DNA from: Gemmiger formicilis | Lineage (GTDB): Bacteria; Bacillota; Clostridia; Oscillospirales; Ruminococcaceae | Direction: 5' to 3' | NCBI RefSeq assembly: GCF_900167555.1 | Contig: NZ_FUYF01000002.1 | Coordinates: 248,001 to 312,000, forward strand | Length of the DNA stretch: 64,000 bases | Shown: one piece after another, positions 27,850-36,303 of the stretch | Numbering within the stretch: the stretch's first letter is position 1 | Layout of the letters: each line of letters begins with the position of its first letter | Translations under genes and position numbers: made by a program | Notes under the pieces: model-generated | What the model was told of the DNA's origin: nothing | Seen by the model: only the letters and a program-made list of their open reading frames with translations | The model's database searches: none

Positions 27850-29108
27850 TCGAACAATTTTACGACCTGCGCCCCGAAGTGCTGGCGCTGGACCGCAAGG
27901 CCCTCGACCTCTGCCGTGCGCAGTTTGCCCATGTGGAGGAGATCCGCGACTACAACCAGCTCAAAATGCTGCGTGCCTTCACCGACTGCGGCGTCGAGGC
28001 ACGGCATTTCTGGGGGTCCAGCGGCTACGGCGTCTGGGACGACAGCCGCAACAAGCTGGAGGAGGTCTTTGCCCGCTGCATGGGGGCCGAGGCCGCACTG
28101 GTGCGCCCGCAATTCATGAGCGGCACCCACACGCTGACCGTCGCGCTGTTCGGTCTGCTGCGCACCGGCGACACCTTGCTGGCCGCCACGGGCCGCCCTT
28201 ATGACACGCTGGAAGGCGTCATCGGCATCGGAGACGCGGGCAAGGGCTGCGGCACGCTGCGGGAGTTTGGCGTGAACTACGACGAGTGCCCGCTGCTGCC
28301 GGACTTCACCCCCGACTATGACCTGATTGCCGAGAAGGCCAGGACCGCCACGGTGGTACACATCCAGCGCAGCCGCGGCTACACCCAGCGCAATGCGTTT
28401 GACCTTGCCACGATTCAAAAGGTCGCGGACACCGCCCGCAAAGCCAACCCGAACGCGGTGATTTTCGTGGACAACTGCTACGGCGAGTTCACCCAGACCG
28501 CCGAGCCCGTTACTTTCGGCGCGGACATCATGGCGGGCAGCTTCATCAAGAATCCCGGCGGCGGCATCACCCCTACGGGCGGCTACATTGCGGGCCGTAA
28601 GGACCTTGTCGAAAAGTGCAGCCACCGCTTCACTGCGCCCGGCATCGGCGGGGACCTGGGCTGCACGCAGGACAGCCTGCGGGATACCTTCCTCGGCTTC
28701 TACTACGCGCCGGGCGTCGTCTGCGAGGCGCTGAAAACCGCCATCTATGCCCAGTGTCTGCTGGAGCTGGCGGGCGTCAATCCCGTGCCGCGCTACACCG
28801 CCGACCACAACGACATTGTGACCTGCTTTGACTCGGGCAGTGCCGCCGCGCTGACGGGCTTCTGCGCGGGCATCCAGCACAACAGCCCTGTGGACAGCTT
28901 TGCCAGCCCCGAGCCTGCCGATGAGCCGGGTTACACCGACAAGGTCGTCATGGCGTCCGGCAGCTTTACCGAGGGCAGCACGATTGAAATTTCCTGCGAC
29001 GGCCCGCTGCGCGCGCCCTACACCTGCTATCTGCAGGGCGGCGTGAACTTTACCGCAGGCCGTGCCGCCGTGCTGAACGCCGTGCAGAATGCGTTTTTTG
29101 CAGAGTAA
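27846..29108 (+). CDS. Methionine gamma-lyase family protein (PLP enzyme, aluminium-resistance type)
   Basis: 420 aa fold-type I PLP enzyme of the family named methionine gamma-lyase/aluminium resistance protein. Visible features: HFWGSSGYGVWDDSRNKLEE early on, then FVDNCYGEF with the PLP-contacting Asp, and the lysine in GSFIKNPGGGI as probable Schiff base. Activity of the family is poorly characterised. I start at 27846 (MIEQFYDL), which overlaps the GNAT gene by 4 nt; a longer start at 27771 would lie within it. Coupled translation suggests related functions. Confidence 0.88.
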   Translation: MIEQFYDLRPEVLALDRKALDLCRAQFAHVEEIRDYNQLKMLRAFTDCGVEARHFWGSSGYGVWDDSRNKLEEVFARCMGAEAALVRPQFMSGTHTLTVALFGLLRTGDTLLAATGRPYDTLEGVIGIGDAGKGCGTLREFGVNYDECPLLPDFTPDYDLIAEKARTATVVHIQRSRGYTQRNAFDLATIQKVADTARKANPNAVIFVDNCYGEFTQTAEPVTFGADIMAGSFIKNPGGGITPTGGYIAGRKDLVEKCSHRFTAPGIGGDLGCTQDSLRDTFLGFYYAPGVVCEALKTAIYAQCLLELAGVNPVPRYTADHNDIVTCFDSGSAAALTGFCAGIQHNSPVDSFASPEPADEPGYTDKVVMASGSFTEGSTIEISCDGPLRAPYTCYLQGGVNFTAGRAAVLNAVQNAFFAE

Positions 29109-29117
29109 ACAACAGAC

Positions 29118-29326
29118 TCGGCCCCCTCGCAGAGGGGGCAAGGGTGAGCGCACCTTTTTCGACAGTCTGAGGCTTCCCCCTCGGGGGAAGCTGTCAGCGG
29201 CCCCGCCCGCTGACTGATGAGGGGCAGGTTTGCCATTATAGCTCATAAACGGGAAGCCGCGGCAAACTCGCCCCTCATCCGGCCCTGCGGGGCCACCTTC
29301 ACCCCCCCTGGGGGGAAGGCTTTGAA
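29118..29326. repeat. Family-B composite palindromic element, about 210 bp
   Basis: Contains several nested hairpins: CCCCCTCGCAGAGGGGG, TTCCCCCTCGGGGGAA, a distal pair TGATGAGGGGC / GCCCCTCATCC, and GGCAAAC paired with GGTTTGCC. It ends with a GGCCACCT module and AGGCTTT. Its layout matches 59270-59420 and, less closely, 43868-44002. No ORF. Confidence 0.75.
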
Positions 29327-29328
29327 GT

Positions 29329-29373
29329 AAAAAAATCTCCCGCGTATCCTAACCGATACGCGGGAGATTTTTT
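29329..29373. terminator. Bidirectional intrinsic terminator
   Basis: 15-bp perfect stem AATCTCCCGCGTATC / GATACGCGGGAGATT (29334-29348, 29355-29369) flanked by an A-run and a T-run, serving the PLP enzyme gene on the plus strand and ireB on the minus strand. Confidence 0.95.
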
Positions 29374-29386
29374 ACATTCTACTGTT

Positions 29387-29638
29387 TTAGTGCTTCACAA
29401 AATCACGGACCAGCGCTTGCAGCAGGTCGTCGCGGTCAATGCGGCGGATGATGGCGCGGGCGTTCTTGTAGGTCGTGATGTAGGTCGGGTCCTCCGACAG
29501 GATGTAGCCGACGAGCTGATTGATGGGGTTGTAGCCCTTCTCCTCCAGCGCACGGTACACCTGCAGCACCGCCTGCTTGATCTCCATATCACGGTCATCA
29601 CGGATGGAAAAAACGGCGGTAGGTTCAGAGATCGGCAT
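29387..29638 (-). CDS. ireB: IreB-family regulatory phosphoprotein (DUF965)
   Basis: 83 aa. Carries the family core VYRALEEKGYNPINQLVGY, then DPTYITTYKNARAIIRRIDRDDLL. IreB is a substrate of the PASTA Ser/Thr kinase IreK in Enterococcus faecalis, where N-terminal threonines are phosphorylated; a Thr is present at position 7 here. Start at 29638 chosen for length and for GGGGAG 9 nt upstream. Usually found with alaS and ruvX; here it stands alone, divergent from a peptidase gene. Confidence 0.9.
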   Translation of the reverse strand: MPISEPTAVFSIRDDRDMEIKQAVLQVYRALEEKGYNPINQLVGYILSEDPTYITTYKNARAIIRRIDRDDLLQALVRDFVKH

Positions 29639-29674
29639 TTCAATTCTCCCCTTCATTATGATATTACTAGCCCT

Positions 29675-29703
29675 ATTATACTCAACATGCGCCAAATTTG
29701 CAA
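29675..29703 (-). promoter_or_regulatory. Sigma-A promoter of ireB
   Basis: On the minus strand: TTGCAA (29698-29703), 17-bp spacer, TATAAT (29675-29680). Confidence 0.85.
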
Positions 29704-29748
29704 GATGAAAACGCAGGATTTTTATACAGAAATGCAAATTCCGCTTCT

Positions 29749-29777
29749 TTGCTTTTTGCCCGCCGCTGTGCTATAAT
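29749..29777 (+). promoter_or_regulatory. Sigma-A promoter of the oligoendopeptidase gene
   Basis: TTGCTT (29749-29754), 17-bp spacer, TATAAT (29772-29777), with TGTGC before the -10. Divergent from the ireB promoter, with 45 bp between the two -35 elements. Confidence 0.87.
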
Positions 29778-29809
29778 ACAGACAAAACTGTCCGTAAAGG
29801 AGCTACACT

Positions 29810-31513
29810 ATGAAATTTTCGGAAATGCCCTATGCACGCCCCGACCTGGACGCCGTCAAGCAGCAGTTTGCTGACCTGCTGGCCCGCTTCAAGGCGGCTG
29901 CCACCTACGCCGAGGCCCACGCCGTTTTTCTGGAGGAGGAAAAGCTCAACAAGCATGTGGACACGCTCGCCCAGCTGGCCAGCGTGCGCAATACGATTGA
30001 CACCCGCGACAAATTCTACGATGAGGAGATGAACTTCTGGAACGAGGCCACTCCCCAGCTGCAGGAGTGCCAGAACGCCTGGAGCCGCGCGATGCTCGAT
30101 TCGCCGTTCCGCGCTGACTTCACCGCCGAGTACGGCGACCTGATGTTCGTCAACGCCGAGATCGCGGACAAGGCGTTCTCGCCCGACATTCTCGACGAGA
30201 TGGCACAGGAAAATAAGCTGACCACCGAGTACGGCAAGCTGATCGCGTCGGCGCAGATCCCGTTTGAGGGCGGCGTCTACACGCTGAGCCAGCTGTCCCC
30301 GTTCAAGAACGACCCCGACGATGCCCGCCGTCTGGCCGCCTGGAAGGCCGAGGGCGCATGGTACAAAGAGCACGGGGCCGAGTTTGACGGCCTCTACGAC
30401 CAGCTCGTCCACCTGCGCGACACCATGGGCAAAAAGCTCGGCTATGAGGGCTACACCACGCTGGGCTACTACCGCATGGGCCGCAACTGCTACACGAAGG
30501 CCGATGTGGAAAAGTTCCGCGCCGCCGTCGTCAAGTACATCGTGCCGCTGGCCGACAGCATCTACCGCGAGCAGGCCGGGCGGCTGGGCAAGCAGTACCC
30601 GATGAACGCAGCCGACAACGCCCTGATGTTCCGCAGCGGCAACCCCCGCCCGGCGGGCGACGCCGACGCTATCCTCAAGCAGGGCAAAAAGTTCTATGAG
30701 GAGCTTTCCCCCGAGACCGGCGTGTTCTTCAACAAAATGCTGGACGACCAGCTCATGGACGTGCTGTCCACCCCCGGCAAGGCGGGCGGTGGCTACTGCA
30801 CGGGCCTGGGTGATTACGAAATGCCGTTTATTTTTGCCAACTTCAACGGCACCCAGCACGACGTCGAGGTCGTGACCCACGAGGCCGGCCACGCCTTTGC
30901 CGCCTACATGAACCGTGACCGCATCCCGTACTCCTACGTCTGGCCCAGCATGGAGGCCTGCGAGGTCCACTCGATGTCGATGGAGTTCTTCGCCTGGCCG
31001 TGGGCCGATGGCTTCTTCGGCGCGGATGCCCGCAAGTTCCGCTACAGCCATCTGGCGGGTGCGCTGACCTTCATCCCCTACGGCACAATGGTGGACCATT
31101 TCCAGCACATCGTCTACGAGCATCCCGAGCTGACCCCGGCCCAGCGCCACGAGGAATGGAAAAAGCTGGCTGCCATCTATCAGCCCTGGATGCGTCTGGA
31201 CGGCGAGATCCCGTTCTACGGCGCGGGTGAGTACTGGCAGCGCCAGATGCACATTTATCAGAGCCCGTTCTACTACATCGACTACTGTCTGGCCCAGACC
31301 GTCAGCCTGCAGTTCTGGGCGATGCTGCAAAAGGACCGGGCCGATGCGTGGAGCCACTACATGGCCTACACGAAGCAGGGCGGCAGCCGCACCTTCACCG
31401 AACTGCTGAAAAACGCCGGCCTGACCACGCCGTTTGAGGAAAGCTGTCTGCGCGGTGTCAGCGAGGCGGCCAAGGCGTGGCTGGACAGTTACGACCTGAC
31501 GGGGATCGTCTGA
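29810..31513 (+). CDS. M3-family oligoendopeptidase
   Basis: 567 aa cytoplasmic zinc metallopeptidase of the PepF/M3 type. The zinc site HEAGH is at 357-361, with the downstream Glu in MEACEVHSMSMEFF about 25 residues later. Family members cut short peptides of about 5-20 residues, which fits the opp importer a few kb away, although that link is inferred. AAGGAG 6-7 nt before the ATG. Its TGA overlaps the next ATG by one base. Confidence 0.93.
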   Translation: MKFSEMPYARPDLDAVKQQFADLLARFKAAATYAEAHAVFLEEEKLNKHVDTLAQLASVRNTIDTRDKFYDEEMNFWNEATPQLQECQNAWSRAMLDSPFRADFTAEYGDLMFVNAEIADKAFSPDILDEMAQENKLTTEYGKLIASAQIPFEGGVYTLSQLSPFKNDPDDARRLAAWKAEGAWYKEHGAEFDGLYDQLVHLRDTMGKKLGYEGYTTLGYYRMGRNCYTKADVEKFRAAVVKYIVPLADSIYREQAGRLGKQYPMNAADNALMFRSGNPRPAGDADAILKQGKKFYEELSPETGVFFNKMLDDQLMDVLSTPGKAGGGYCTGLGDYEMPFIFANFNGTQHDVEVVTHEAGHAFAAYMNRDRIPYSYVWPSMEACEVHSMSMEFFAWPWADGFFGADARKFRYSHLAGALTFIPYGTMVDHFQHIVYEHPELTPAQRHEEWKKLAAIYQPWMRLDGEIPFYGAGEYWQRQMHIYQSPFYYIDYCLAQTVSLQFWAMLQKDRADAWSHYMAYTKQGGSRTFTELLKNAGLTTPFEESCLRGVSEAAKAWLDSYDLTGIV

Positions 31514-32055
31514 TGGCGGACCGCGAGCGCGAGAAGAAAAAGAAGCGCGCCTATCTCGACGACTTTGAAAAGGATCTGAACGGCAATTATCAGTATCGCG
31601 GCGCGCATTACCGCTATGCGGGTGAGCCCCCTCACAGCAGGATGCTGGCTTTGCTGTGGCTGTTTTGCGGCGGCGGGGCTGCGCTGACCGTCGGCGCGGG
31701 CGCACTGCCCGGGGCCACGGCCCACGCACCTGTGTACCTGCTGCTGCCCTACATGGCGGCACTGGTGCTGGCGCTGTATGCGGTGGTGCTGCTGGTGCGG
31801 CTGACCCGGGGCGGCGCGCGCGTGCGGGCTTATATCCACGAACAGACCGCACAAAAATTGCCCTCTTTGTGCAGGGCGACAGCGGTACTCTGCGCTGCTG
31901 CCTGCGCGGGGCAGGGGGTGGCTGTGTTTGCAGCGGACGCACAGCTGCTTTGGGGAATGCAAGGTGTTTTTATACTTTTTGAACTGCTCTCCTGCGCTGC
32001 TTTTGCCGCTGCTGCGCGGCTCCTCAAGCGGATGCCGTGGGAAAAAGAAGAATAA
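31513..32055 (+). CDS. Small integral membrane protein, unknown
   Basis: 180 aa. Charged N-terminus (about 45 residues with a Lys/Arg-rich start), then four hydrophobic segments, roughly at 47-65, 75-95, 116-135 and 140-160, and a short basic end. No family recognised. Start at 31513 shares one base with the peptidase stop (TGATG), so it is probably translationally coupled and partners the peptidase at the membrane (inference). Confidence 0.75.
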   Translation: MADREREKKKKRAYLDDFEKDLNGNYQYRGAHYRYAGEPPHSRMLALLWLFCGGGAALTVGAGALPGATAHAPVYLLLPYMAALVLALYAVVLLVRLTRGGARVRAYIHEQTAQKLPSLCRATAVLCAAACAGQGVAVFAADAQLLWGMQGVFILFELLSCAAFAAAARLLKRMPWEKEE

Positions 32056-32074
32056 TTATACAGTATTATAATAG

Positions 32075-32113
32075 AGCGTGCTCCGCAGAAAAAACGCAGG
32101 GCACGCTTTTTTT
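32075..32113 (+). terminator. Terminator after the peptidase operon
   Basis: AGCGTGC / GCACGCT stem with an inner CGC/GCG pair, followed by TTTTTTT. Confidence 0.88.
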
Positions 32114-32191
32114 GGGGTTAGACAGGATAAGGCTTGCCCCGAAGGGGAAGATTAGACTGTTGAAAAATCGCATTCTTGCCTTATTGCGTGT

Positions 32192-32385
32192 GTAGGGGCG
32201 ACCATTGGTCGCCCGTCAACTTACCGCAGCAACGCATTTTCTGGAACGGTTTGTAGGGAACGGTCTTGACCGTTCCGTGCTGCCTTGCCAAAAGCACAAC
32301 GCGACGGGAAAACCGCGCACCATTCGGCGCGATTTTATGCGCTGCGCGCGGCCAGATGTGCGGATGGGTCAAGACCCATCCCTAC
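32192..32385. repeat. GTAGGG-type palindromic repeats, three units
   Basis: Units at 32192-32215 (core CGACCATTGGTCG), 32253-32279 (core AACGGTCTTGACCGTT) and 32361-32385, inverted (GGATGGGTCAAGACCCATCCCTAC). Units two and three show the GGTCNNGACC core variant. The rest of 32114-32509 shows no gene. Confidence 0.88.
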
Positions 32386-32509
32386 AAACATCCCGGAAAC
32401 AGGCTTTTTCGACACGCTGCACCCCCCGGGGAAGGCTTTAGGTCCTTCCAAAATTTTTCTCTCAAATTTGGTAAAAGGTACAAAAAACAGCAAAAGTGTG
32501 ATTTTATGG

Positions 32510-32538
32510 TTGACTTTTTGTCAATTTTAAGGTATCTT
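32510..32538 (+). promoter_or_regulatory. Sigma-A promoter of the opp operon
   Basis: TTGACT (32510-32515), 17-bp spacer, TATCTT (32533-32538). The upstream 60 bases are A/T-rich. Confidence 0.75.
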
Positions 32539-32591
32539 ATAAACTAAGCCATTATCGACAAGTGTACGCTGTAAAGACACACAGGGTGCGG

Positions 32592-32638
32592 AAAGGGGGC
32601 GTCCCCCTTTCTCGTATTGCGCTCTTGGGGAGCGCAAT
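32592..32638 (+). promoter_or_regulatory. Two tandem hairpins in the oppA leader
   Basis: AAAGGGGG-CGT-CCCCCTTT (32592-32610) and ATTGCGCT-CTTGGGG-AGCGCAAT (32616-32638), lying 43 nt before the start codon of oppA. Neither has a T-run. They could stabilise the mRNA or respond to a factor. Confidence 0.6.
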
Positions 32639-32680
32639 AATGATTTGTGGGTGAGGGCAAATTATAGGAGGTTTTACCAC

Positions 32681-34978
32681 ATGAAAAACACCAAGCAAGC
32701 CATTGCACTGGCATCCGCTGCCGCTCTCAGCGTCGGCATGCTGGCAGGCTGCGGCGGTGCTGCTTCCTCCGCTGCGACTGCGTCCGGCGAGAGCACCAGC
32801 ACGGCCACGGCCGAGGCATCCACCACTGCCGCTTCCGACGGTACGCTCGTTTTGGCCGAGACCGGCTTTGAGAGCAAGTTCAGCCCCTTCTTTGCTGCTT
32901 CTGCCTCTGACCAGGATGTCATCGACCTGACCCAGATTGCCCTGCTGGGCGCTGACCGTAAGGGTGAGATGGTCCTGAACGGCATCGAGGGCGAGACCCG
33001 CGAGTACAACGGCACTGACTACACCTACCACGGTCCTGCCGACTGCGTTGTCACCGAGAACGCCGACGGCACCGTTACCTATGACATCAAGCTGCGCGAG
33101 GACCTGAAGTTCTCCGACGGCGAGCCTGTCACCATCGACGACGTCATCTTCTCGATGTATGTTTTCCTCGATCCTACGTATGACGGTTCTGTAACCATGT
33201 ACTCCACCCCCATCGTTGGTCTGGACGAGTACCGCAGCTCCATGACCACGCTGTCCAAGCTGATCGCTGAGGCCGGCGAGGACAACACCGACAACACGAA
33301 CTTCACTGCCGAGCAGCAGAAGGCTTTCTGGGACGCTGTCAACGACGGCGGTGTGAAGTTTGCCCAGGAGATCATCGACTACTGCGTTGAGAACGGCGCT
33401 GCCGCCGACGCTAACGATGCTGCCGGTGCCGCCTCCGCCTGGAACCTGGGCGAGCTGCCTGCAGGCGCAACCGCGAAGGATATGTTCGAGCTGATCGGCG
33501 CGAACTACGACTGGAATTTCTCTGCCATGGAGGCCGAGACTGCCGGTACCGCCCTGTCTGACCTGATCCCCGAGGACGTCTACGCCTACTCCACCACCGG
33601 TGTCAACGTCGGTGACGCCGTTGCTTCTGTGGCCGGTATCGTCAAGACCGGTGACTACAGCATGACGCTGACCACCACCGAGCTGTCCACCACCATGATC
33701 TACCAGTTGCAGATGCCCATCGCCCCGCTGCACTACTACGGTGATGAGAGCCTGTACGACTACGACAACAGCTCCTTCGGCTTTGCCAAGGGCGACCTGA
33801 GCAGCGTCCGCGCCAAGACCAGCGCTCCCATGGGTGCCGGTATGTTCACCTTCTCCAAGTACAGCGACGGCGTTGTCTATCTGGATGCCAACCCCTCCTA
33901 CTATGACGGCGCACCCAAGGTCGCCCACGTCAACATGAAGGAGACCCAGGAGGCCGATAAGATCACCGGCGTTCAGGCCGGCACCATCGACATCTCCGAT
34001 CCTTCCTACTCTCTGGAGGTTGCTGACCAGATCGCCGACATCAACGGCGTCGAGGGTGAGGACGGCCCCGTCATCACCACCCGCCTGAAGGACTACCGCG
34101 GCTACGGCTACATCGCCCTGAGCGCCAAGAACGTCAACGTCGGCGGCGACCCCTCCTCCCAGGCTTCCAAGGACCTGCGCAAGGCCATCATGACCGTCAT
34201 CGCCGCTTACCGCGATGAGGGCATCGACTCCTACTACGGCGACACCGCCACCGTCATCAACTACCCGATCTCCAACACCTCCTGGGCTGCCCCGTCCGTC
34301 ACCGACGACGGCTACCAGATCGCCTACTCCACCGACGTGGACGGCAACGAGATCTACACCTCCGACATGAAGAGCGAGGACAAGTACGCCGCCGCTCTGC
34401 AGGCTGCCCTGGGCTACTTCGAGGCTGCCGGTTACACCGTCGCGAACGGCCAGATCACTGCCGCTCCCGCCGGTGCCAAGATGGAGTATCAGATCAACAT
34501 CGGTGCTTCCGGCAACGGTGATCACCCCTCCTTCCAGACCCTGACCAACGCTGCCGCCGCTCTCAAGACCATCGGCTTCACCCTGACTGTCAACGATATG
34601 GCCAACGCTTCTGACCTGTTCGCTTCCTATCAGTCCGGCGCTGCCGAGGGTTGGGTCGCAGCCTGGCAGTCCACCAATGACCCCGATATGTACCAGCTGT
34701 ACCACAGCCAGGGCGCTACCAACTACTACACCATCAATGACACTGACCTGGACGAGCTGATCATGGCTGCCCGCGCGACCACCGACCAGGAGGCCCGCAA
34801 GGCCATGTACAAAGAGGCCATGGAGATCATCCTGGATTGGGGTGTCGAGCTGCCCGTCTACCAGCGCAGCGAGGCTACGATCTTCTCCACCGAGCGTGTC
34901 AACATCGACACCATCGCGAAGGATCAGACCCCGTACTGGACCTACAAGTCTGAGCTGAACAACCTCGAGCTGAACTAA
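32681..34978 (+). CDS. oppA: Peptide ABC transporter substrate-binding lipoprotein (OppA/DppA type)
   Basis: 765 aa. Lipobox LAGC with Cys24, then a low-complexity Ser/Thr/Ala linker to about residue 55. SBP_bac_5 fold: the segment [20 protein letters not shown] is the family signature, and the C-terminus [17 protein letters not shown] fits peptide-binding members. Longer than typical OppA (about 540-600 aa), with inserted acidic stretches. AGGAGG upstream. First and probably most highly expressed gene of the opp operon. Confidence 0.93.
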   Translation: MKNTKQAIALASAAALSVGMLAGCGGAASSAATASGESTSTATAEASTTAASDGTLVLAETGFESKFSPFFAASASDQDVIDLTQIALLGADRKGEMVLNGIEGETREYNGTDYTYHGPADCVVTENADGTVTYDIKLREDLKFSDGEPVTIDDVIFSMYVFLDPTYDGSVTMYSTPIVGLDEYRSSMTTLSKLIAEAGEDNTDNTNFTAEQQKAFWDAVNDGGVKFAQEIIDYCVENGAAADANDAAGAASAWNLGELPAGATAKDMFELIGANYDWNFSAMEAETAGTALSDLIPEDVYAYSTTGVNVGDAVASVAGIVKTGDYSMTLTTTELSTTMIYQLQMPIAPLHYYGDESLYDYDNSSFGFAKGDLSSVRAKTSAPMGAGMFTFSKYSDGVVYLDANPSYYDGAPKVAHVNMKETQEADKITGVQAGTIDISDPSYSLEVADQIADINGVEGEDGPVITTRLKDYRGYGYIALSAKNVNVGGDPSSQASKDLRKAIMTVIAAYRDEGIDSYYGDTATVINYPISNTSWAAPSVTDDGYQIAYSTDVDGNEIYTSDMKSEDKYAAALQAALGYFEAAGYTVANGQITAAPAGAKMEYQINIGASGNGDHPSFQTLTNAAAALKTIGFTLTVNDMANASDLFASYQSGAAEGWVAAWQSTNDPDMYQLYHSQGATNYYTINDTDLDELIMAARATTDQEARKAMYKEAMEIILDWGVELPVYQRSEATIFSTERVNIDTIAKDQTPYWTYKSELNNLELN

Positions 34979-35297
34979 GTTCAACTTACCGTTGTGAAAG
35001 CAGGTGACCGCCCGCCAAGGGCGGTTGCTTGCTGTATTGGACGAACCGAGGAAAGGGGGAGCGGGCAGCCTGTGCGGGCGCATATAGAATGCGCCCCTAC
35101 GAATGCGCTGCCCTGTAGGGGCCGGGCATGCCCGGCCCTCTGCCCGGCGGTAATCGCCATTCTTCCCCTATACCACTAATATGGTCGTCCCACTCCCACG
35201 CAGGGCGTCGTCCCTGCGTGGGATGGGGATGCCCACATTACGGCATTTCCCTGCAAAATAAACGCGGTTTAACCGTGCAAGGAAGGAACGAAAACTC
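34979..35297. repeat. Spacer between oppA and oppB with hairpins and repeats
   Basis: 319 bases without a gene. ACCGCCC-GCCAA-GGGCGGT (35008-35026) could protect the oppA mRNA. Two GTAGGGG-type units follow (35074-35100 inverted, 35115-35138 direct), then a strong stem CCCACGCAGGG / CCCTGCGTGGG (35195-35222). Such structures may allow the binding protein to be made in excess over the permease (inference). Confidence 0.75.
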
Positions 35298-36284
35298 TTG
35301 CGAAACTACATCATCAAGCGTGTCGCGCAGTCGGTACTGATCCTGTTCTGTGTCATGTTCATTATCTATGCGCTGATCCGCAGCCTGCCCAGCTCCTTTG
35401 CAGAGACAATGGCAATGCAGCTGGCTCAGGCCCCCGGCGCCAAGCCCTATGAGGAATGGCTTGCCCAGCTCAACGCTTCCTACGGCCTTGACCTGGACAT
35501 CGTCCCCGGCTTCTTCACCTGGCTGAGCAAAGCCGTTGTCGGCAACTTCGGCGACAGCTGGAAGTGGAACGTGCCTGCCACCCAGAAATTCACCGAGGTC
35601 ATCGGCCTGTCTGTCATCATGGGCGGCATCTCCTTTGTGCTGTCCCTCGTGATCGCCGTGCCCCTCGGCGTGCTGGCTGCTACCAAGCAGTACAGCCGCG
35701 CGGACTATGTCATCACCTCTGTGGCGCTGGTCGGTATTTCGCTGCCCACCTTCTTCTTTGCCACGCTGCTCAAGCTGTTCTTCTCGGTCAAGCTCGGCTG
35801 GTTCGACCTGTACGGCCTCGTCGGACGCGATTACGCCCAGCTGGATTCGATGGGCCAGTTCCTGGACAAGGCCAACCATCTGGTCCTGCCCATCGTCACG
35901 CTGGTCATTGTCTCCATCGGCGGTTACATGCGCTATACCCGCACGAACATGCTCGAGGTCCTGAACGCCGACTACATCCGCACGGCCCGCGCCAAGGGCC
36001 TGTCGGAGCGCACGGTCATCTATAAGCACGCCTTCCGCAACACGCTGATCCCGCTGGTCACGATCATCGGCGGCAGCCTGCCCGGCCTGTTCAGCGGCGC
36101 CCTCATCACCGAGACACTGTTCTCCATCCCGGGCATCGGCTACATCTCTTACCAGTCCATGGTCGCGGGCGACATCCCGTTCACGATGTTCTACCTGTCC
36201 TTCATGGCGGTGCTGACGCTGGCCAGCAACCTGCTGACCGATATTCTGTACGGCGTGGTCGACCCGCGCGTGCGCATTTCTTAA
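35298..36284 (+). CDS. oppB: Oligopeptide ABC transporter permease OppB
   Basis: 328 aa with six membrane segments. TTG start at 35298 giving MRNYIIKRVAQSVLIL, the usual OppB opening. The EAA loop lies near YIRTARAKGLSERTVIYKHAFRNTLIPL. AAGGAA lies upstream. Forms the channel with OppC. 19 nt before oppC. Confidence 0.94.
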   Translation: MRNYIIKRVAQSVLILFCVMFIIYALIRSLPSSFAETMAMQLAQAPGAKPYEEWLAQLNASYGLDLDIVPGFFTWLSKAVVGNFGDSWKWNVPATQKFTEVIGLSVIMGGISFVLSLVIAVPLGVLAATKQYSRADYVITSVALVGISLPTFFFATLLKLFFSVKLGWFDLYGLVGRDYAQLDSMGQFLDKANHLVLPIVTLVIVSIGGYMRYTRTNMLEVLNADYIRTARAKGLSERTVIYKHAFRNTLIPLVTIIGGSLPGLFSGALITETLFSIPGIGYISYQSMVAGDIPFTMFYLSFMAVLTLASNLLTDILYGVVDPRVRIS

Positions 36285-36303
36285 GAAAGGAGACTGCACA
36301 CCC

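Noticed and set aside
32205-32547. Several 60-90-codon frames in 32181-32547
   Set aside because: They overlap GTAGGG-type palindromes and the opp promoter region, have no ribosome sites and are open in several frames at once.
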